Positions 5,848-8,701 of a DNA stretch of 8,701 bases are shown here, piece after piece. The notes beneath the pieces are model-generated. The model was not told the origin of the DNA. It worked only from the letters and a program-made list of their open reading frames with translations, and ran no database searches. The translations under genes and the position numbers were made by a program. The stretch is from positions 1 to 8,701 of the forward strand of contig DQIO01000234.1 in the NCBI GenBank assembly GCA_020793555.1, read 5' to 3'. This DNA is from Methanosarcinaceae archaeon (GTDB lineage: Archaea; Halobacteriota; Methanosarcinia; Methanosarcinales; Methanosarcinaceae). Each line of letters begins with the position of its first letter. Within the stretch, counting starts at the first letter, position 1.

Positions 5848-6000
5848 TTATGACAACGGAACTTCTTTATCTTCCAAATATAGTTACAAGGCTTCTTCAA
5901 CTGTTTTTCCCTGACTTGCTATATCCAGATCAGGAAACCATGATACATGCCAGTCGTCTTCTTTATGCACGATTGTAGTATATTTTTGCGTCAGTTCCAT
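5848..6000 (-). pseudogene. Broken HicB-like (UPF0150) antitoxin
   Basis: From ATG at 6000 the minus strand encodes 38 residues: YTTIVHKEDDWHVSWFPDLD then IASQGKTVEEAL. This is the N-terminal half of the short HicB/UPF0150 family, partners of HicA-type RNases. A TAA follows at 5884-5886. The same frame then resumes with LYLEDKEVPLS and stops at 5848. In intact relatives a helix of roughly eight residues (of the NLKEAIE type) joins EEAL to LYLED. Here it is missing and a stop codon takes its place, so a small deletion with or without a point change has broken the gene. No HicA gene is seen alongside. It starts 46 nt after the MazF-like gene on the same strand, has no clear ribosome site, and may be read through from that operon. 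Expression as a 38-residue peptide is possible but unlikely to matter. Confidence 0.7.
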
Positions 6001-6046
6001 GTTAAAAAATATGTTATGTATGTGCTAAAACATTGTTGACACTTAG

Positions 6047-6409
6047 TCATTCAATGCTTATTAATTCTTGAATTGCATTAATGATTTCGTGGCTTTTTTC
6101 TTTTTTTAGCATTCCATGTTTACTTTCGATTAAATTCTTATCAACTTTAAGGATTGTATCATATCGAATTTTGTTTTGTTTTGTAAATTTTTTCCCACTT
6201 TCAATATCTGTATTATCAATTGTAATACAATAATTTTTTCGGTTTTTACTGCTGGTTATAGCGCAACAAAGAACATCCAAATTTGTTTTATTGTATGAAT
6301 TGTTTGACACTATTAATCCAGGTCTAATTTTAGAATCAGATGAATCTGAAAAAGTAAACTTCAGCCAAACAATTTCACGTTGATCAACACTAAAACTAGA
6401 GGGTGTCAT
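6047..6409 (-). CDS. MazF/PemK-like toxin endoribonuclease
   Basis: A probable mRNA interferase, the toxin of a type II toxin-antitoxin pair, which cleaves RNA at short motifs and halts growth until its antitoxin neutralises it. The 120-residue product fits the family (about 110-120). It shows the starting strand QREIVWLKF, then SKIRPGLIVSNN with Arg29 and CCAITSSK with Thr52. Their spacing of 23 equals that of the catalytic Arg25 and Thr48 of Bacillus MazF. The ending KIRYDTILKVDKNLI followed by a long helix is also typical. I chose ATG at 6409, which has GGGATGA 5 nt upstream; ATG at 6430 (seven more residues) lacks a ribosome site. Either start overlaps the end of the preceding gene, implying coupled translation. 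Catalysis looks intact; cleavage specificity is unknown. Confidence 0.85.
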   Translation of the reverse strand: MTPSSFSVDQREIVWLKFTFSDSSDSKIRPGLIVSNNSYNKTNLDVLCCAITSSKNRKNYCITIDNTDIESGKKFTKQNKIRYDTILKVDKNLIESKHGMLKKEKSHEIINAIQELISIE

Positions 6410-6743
6410 CTTCTTCATCCCATATTTCATTTATGGCAGAATGCGAAAATATGAAATTATGTACCCCTTCGACAGATTTTTTCGACAAATCGTTTTCAAT
6501 CTTTCCAATTCGCTCTTTTAGGAATTGATTATCTTTTTTTAAGGTTTCAAATTCTTTAACTAAAACAATTGGATCAAAAAATGTTCCTTTTTTGTGTTGC
6601 TCTTTTTCAATTATAAAACCTTGGCACACCTTTTTAAGATTTAGAGTAAAATCTGTACTTGGTTTAATTTTACCATAAAATCCGAATTCTGGCATATGAC
6701 AATCTGAAAAATTCGGTATACCAATGTTATTCGGATTAATCAT
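6396..6743 (-). CDS. Putative antitoxin with coiled coil and MazE-like tail
   Basis: A 115-residue protein of no family I recognise as a whole. Residues about 1-55 contain two Cys (15, 40) and resemble no AbrB-type DNA-binding domain. Residues about 62-88 (VKEFETLKKDNQFLKERIGK and onward) form a charged helix likely to be a coiled coil for dimerisation. The acidic end SAINEIWDEEDDTL is the kind of tail by which MazE-type antitoxins wrap around MazF. The tail and the gene order (antitoxin directly before and overlapping the toxin) support an antitoxin role; the N-terminal half does not match a standard antitoxin. The start ATG at 6743 has a GAGGGGTG-type ribosome site and overlaps the previous gene by 8 bp. 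The region is strikingly AT-rich. Confidence 0.7.
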   Translation of the reverse strand: MINPNNIGIPNFSDCHMPEFGFYGKIKPSTDFTLNLKKVCQGFIIEKEQHKKGTFFDPIVLVKEFETLKKDNQFLKERIGKIENDLSKKSVEGVHNFIFSHSAINEIWDEEDDTL

Positions 6744-7035
6744 CCGTGCACCCCTCGTAATATTGTATGATATTTTTTATCACTTTATCGAGTGTTTCTG
6801 GTTTGGTAGCGTCTACATTTAAGATATTTTTGTCTGCATTATCTTTACTTGTATGAAACAGTGTAATGGTTTCTCCACCACTGTCATCGTCTAAAGCCAT
6901 TAGTTGAACTGAAATGTAATGTGGGTTCCTTCCTATAGCTTTTTCGATAGTGCCCAGAAAACCATTATCAAAAATATTTCTAAGATTTAGTCCTTCTATT
7001 TGAACTTGAGTAGGCTTAGGCGTTTCTATTGTCAT
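6736..7035 (-). CDS. Uncharacterised protein in the toxin-antitoxin operon
   Basis: I do not recognise this 99-residue acidic protein. It has no signal peptide or membrane segment. The middle (HYISVQLMALDDDSGGETITLFHTS) looks like two beta-strands around an acidic Gly-rich turn. The end (TLDKVIKNIIQYYEG) looks like a helix, so a small alpha/beta fold is likely. The ATG at 7035 is preceded by GGTGA (complement of 7040-7044) and a TATA-like element. It is the first gene of a three-gene operon, and its stop overlaps the start of the putative antitoxin by 8 bp, so the products are probably made together. It could be a third toxin-antitoxin component, a regulator or an unrelated passenger. Confidence 0.7.
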   Translation of the reverse strand: MTIETPKPTQVQIEGLNLRNIFDNGFLGTIEKAIGRNPHYISVQLMALDDDSGGETITLFHTSKDNADKNILNVDATKPETLDKVIKNIIQYYEGCTDD

Positions 7036-7348
7036 ATCCTCACCATATTAATCATTGTTAATAGAATATATGTTTTTATAGTAAATATGGAACATATTCA
7101 ACCATATTGTCTTTTCTTATTTTATCCCAATTGCATGCTATTAGCGATAAATAATATATAATTATCTATACTCTCGAACCTTTTATATTTTCTTATGGCA
7201 TCGAATTGAGTTAATAATTAATAAATGTTTATATTGTTCAGGAATTGCAAGAAGTTGAAGGGAAGATGTATCCGTCACTTAATTCAATCCCTCTAACTCA
7301 TTGTGCTGCGTTTTTTTAAATTTCCTCGAATATTTGGAAAAAATGAGC
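7036..7348. other. AT-rich spacer between toxin operon and S-layer gene
   Basis: No gene is supported in either direction. The part nearest 7035 holds the toxin-operon promoter and the part nearest 7348 the S-layer terminator. A T7 run at 7311-7317 is the only other feature. A GGTTCGA on the minus strand near 7174-7180 recalls a tRNA T-loop but has no matching stems. Confidence 0.45.
7065..7080 (-). promoter_or_regulatory. Probable promoter of the toxin-antitoxin operon
   Basis: On the minus strand TATAAAAA (complement of 7073-7080) runs into CATATATT (complement of 7065-7072). Either can serve as the TATA element 30-45 nt before the start codon at 7035. The leader would be short, about 10-16 nt, yet still include the GGTGA ribosome site. 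DNA around it is very AT-rich, so exact placement is uncertain. Confidence 0.4.
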
Positions 7349-7366
7349 CTATCGAATGGATTCGAT
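7338..7366 (-). terminator. Terminator overlapping the S-layer stop codon
   Basis: The perfect dyad ATCGAAT-GG-ATTCGAT (7351-7366) covers the last codons and part of the TAG stop (7349-7351). On the minus strand it is followed 7 nt later by a T6 run (complement of 7338-7343). Stem plus T-run at the end of a presumably highly expressed gene suggests an intrinsic terminator built into the coding end. The 2-nt gap means the real loop would be about 4 nt. Confidence 0.5.
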
Positions 7367-8701
7367 AAACTCAGCCACTTTTGTTGAAACCATTTCCACA
7401 GTCCAGCCGCCGGCTGTGAACATGTATCCAACTGCTACTGCTGCGAATACACCGAGTATTCCAAGAACATAGAAAGCTACTCCGCCTGATTTCTCCAGCA
7501 CTTCAAAAGTGCCTGACAGACCATTTGCCTCTACCAGATATGTGCCTGGCTCGTCTTTGGCAACCGTAAATTCAATGGTTGTGGATTCATCCACAGCGAG
7601 TGTTACAGTCTTGGATTCAGTGAGGTTTCCATTTATCATTAGGTCAACATTGTAATCACCTTCTGCCTTTCCGTTGTTTGATGCATTAAGTGTGATCGTG
7701 ACATCCTTGCCCAGCTTAACCTCAAGAGGCGACATAACAAGATTTGAGAACTCGAACTTTGCTTCAAGTGCATGAACCTCAAGGTTGAGTTCAGCATCCA
7801 GAAGACCTGTTTTGGTTGCAATTATCTTGTGCATACCGGTTTCTTTCACAGTGTATGAGAGAGTACCATCAGATGATGTCGTACCAAGTGATTTTCCATC
7901 ATAGGATACATCAACACCCTCTATAACTTCGCCGCCAATTGACTTGATTGTTGAGATTGACAACTGGTTTCCTTCATAAACAACGTCAGGTGAGACTTCA
8001 ATGCTCATCTTCTTTGTTTCATCCAATGGAGATATGATCTCTACCTGACCACTTGCAGATACATAACCGTCCTTTTCGACTGTGACTGTATATGTTCCCG
8101 ACAGTGCAGGCTTGTATGTTAAAGTTCCATCATTCGAGGTCTTGCCAACGTTGTCATCATCGAATTTGACCACTACATCACTTACTGTTGCACCGCGTGA
8201 GGTTACTATTATGGAGACAGGATCTCCCTGTTTCACAGATGTCGGCATGCTGATATCAAGTGAATCCAGAGGCGCGGTTGAGATCTCTACGTATGGGTAG
8301 TACCTGACATTTGAAGAATCGTCTGCTACTTTGAACAGGATGTCGCCCATTATTGGGATTGAGTCACCTTTTGAGAGTGAGATTGAATTGTCATTCATCA
8401 TCACAATTTCGCCGGATGTTGAGGTGACTTTCATCTTTCCGTATGTGTCACCATCCTCGACAGTGATGTACTGATCCGATATCTGGAATATTCCGTCTAC
8501 AAATATTGCACTGCTCTCTTGTCCCTGAAATATCTGGTCAAAATGAACAGCAATTATCGGCACATCATCGGACGAGCCAAGATCTTTCTCATACACATAT
8601 GTGCCACCAGCTGTAACAATACTCATATCCCCTATTTCTGAACCGTCCTTTGAAAGAGACACTGCGACCTTGTCTCCATTCTTATCAACTTCGATTATGT
8701 T
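7349..8701 (-). CDS. S-layer protein, C-terminal part (5' end outside window)
   Basis: The frame is open to the right edge; 450 residues are visible. Residues about 1-143 (GTYVYEKDLGSSDDVPIIAV, FVDGIFQISDQYITVEDGD, SISLSKGDSIPIMGDILFKV) match the Methanosarcina S-layer tile domain (DUF1608, S-layer duplication), which forms the porous protein coat of the cell. Two similar Ig/PEGA-like modules follow (about 145-223 and 230-310), both carrying a KTSNDGTLTY or TTSSDGTLSY motif, then a CARDB-like module (about 312-402) with NASNNGKAEGDYNV. A single membrane helix (about 407-428, GVAFYVLGILGVFAAVAVGY) and a 22-residue tail end the protein. The C-terminal helix would anchor the tile, with the modules as a stalk. 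A GTG at 8662 lies inside the domain and is not a start. The gene has its own terminator. Whether this is the main S-layer protein or a paralogue cannot be told. Confidence 0.88.
   Translation of the reverse strand, partial: NIIEVDKNGDKVAVSLSKDGSEIGDMSIVTAGGTYVYEKDLGSSDDVPIIAVHFDQIFQGQESSAIFVDGIFQISDQYITVEDGDTYGKMKVTSTSGEIVMMNDNSISLSKGDSIPIMGDILFKVADDSSNVRYYPYVEISTAPLDSLDISMPTSVKQGDPVSIIVTSRGATVSDVVVKFDDDNVGKTSNDGTLTYKPALSGTYTVTVEKDGYVSASGQVEIISPLDETKKMSIEVSPDVVYEGNQLSISTIKSIGGEVIEGVDVSYDGKSLGTTSSDGTLSYTVKETGMHKIIATKTGLLDAELNLEVHALEAKFEFSNLVMSPLEVKLGKDVTITLNASNNGKAEGDYNVDLMINGNLTESKTVTLAVDESTTIEFTVAKDEPGTYLVEANGLSGTFEVLEKSGGVAFYVLGILGVFAAVAVGYMFTAGGWTVEMVSTKVAEFIESIR

Noticed and set aside
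7170..7185. GGTTCGA on the minus strand as a tRNA T-loop
   Set aside because: There are no matching T-stem, anticodon stem or acceptor stem around it.
8660..8662. GTG as start of the S-layer gene
   Set aside because: The frame stays open to the edge with residues NIIEVDKNGDKVA that continue the tile domain, so this GTG is an internal Val codon.

Overview
The window looks like a piece of a methanogenic archaeon of the order Methanosarcinales, most likely family Methanosarcinaceae. Three things support this. A near-textbook MC1 chromosomal protein lies at 272-562. The 3' part of a Methanosarcina-type S-layer protein with a C-terminal membrane anchor runs off the right edge (7349-8701). Gene starts show archaeal TATA boxes (for example TTTATATA at 5114-5121) together with strong Shine-Dalgarno sites. 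Species cannot be named from this sequence.

Layout, left to right. 1-271: AT-rich, with no convincing gene; it holds the intrinsic terminator of mc1. 272-562 (-): mc1. 563-1084: a long divergent spacer carrying the mc1 and fba promoters and an imperfect direct repeat. 1085-2397 (+): a two-gene operon of a class II fructose-bisphosphate aldolase and a small bactofilin-like beta-helix protein, ending in a palindrome plus T-run. 2420-5054 (-): a complete NitT/TauT-type ABC importer transcribed in the order lipoprotein receptor, permease, ATPase, with a strong hairpin in front of the permease gene. 5234-5755 (+): a divergent transcriptional regulator (HTH plus a PrpR_N-like C-terminal domain), the obvious candidate controller of the importer. 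5848-7035 (-): an AT-rich defence/stress patch with an unrecognised 99-residue protein, a coiled-coil protein with a MazE-like acidic tail, a MazF/PemK-like toxin and a broken HicB-like antitoxin. 7349 to the right edge (-): the S-layer protein.

How the genes fit together. The importer receptor would be tethered outside the membrane beneath the S-layer and hand substrate to the TauC/SsuC-like permease, driven by the TauB/SsuB-like ATPase. The divergent regulator probably senses the substrate or a metabolite; the substrate itself cannot be read from the sequence. The aldolase belongs to glycolysis/gluconeogenesis, and its class is more typical of bacteria than of archaea. The toxin-antitoxin patch is the most accessory-looking part. 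Its overlapping genes, atypical antitoxin and unrecognised first gene make it the best candidate for something not previously described, though the toxin itself is a known family.
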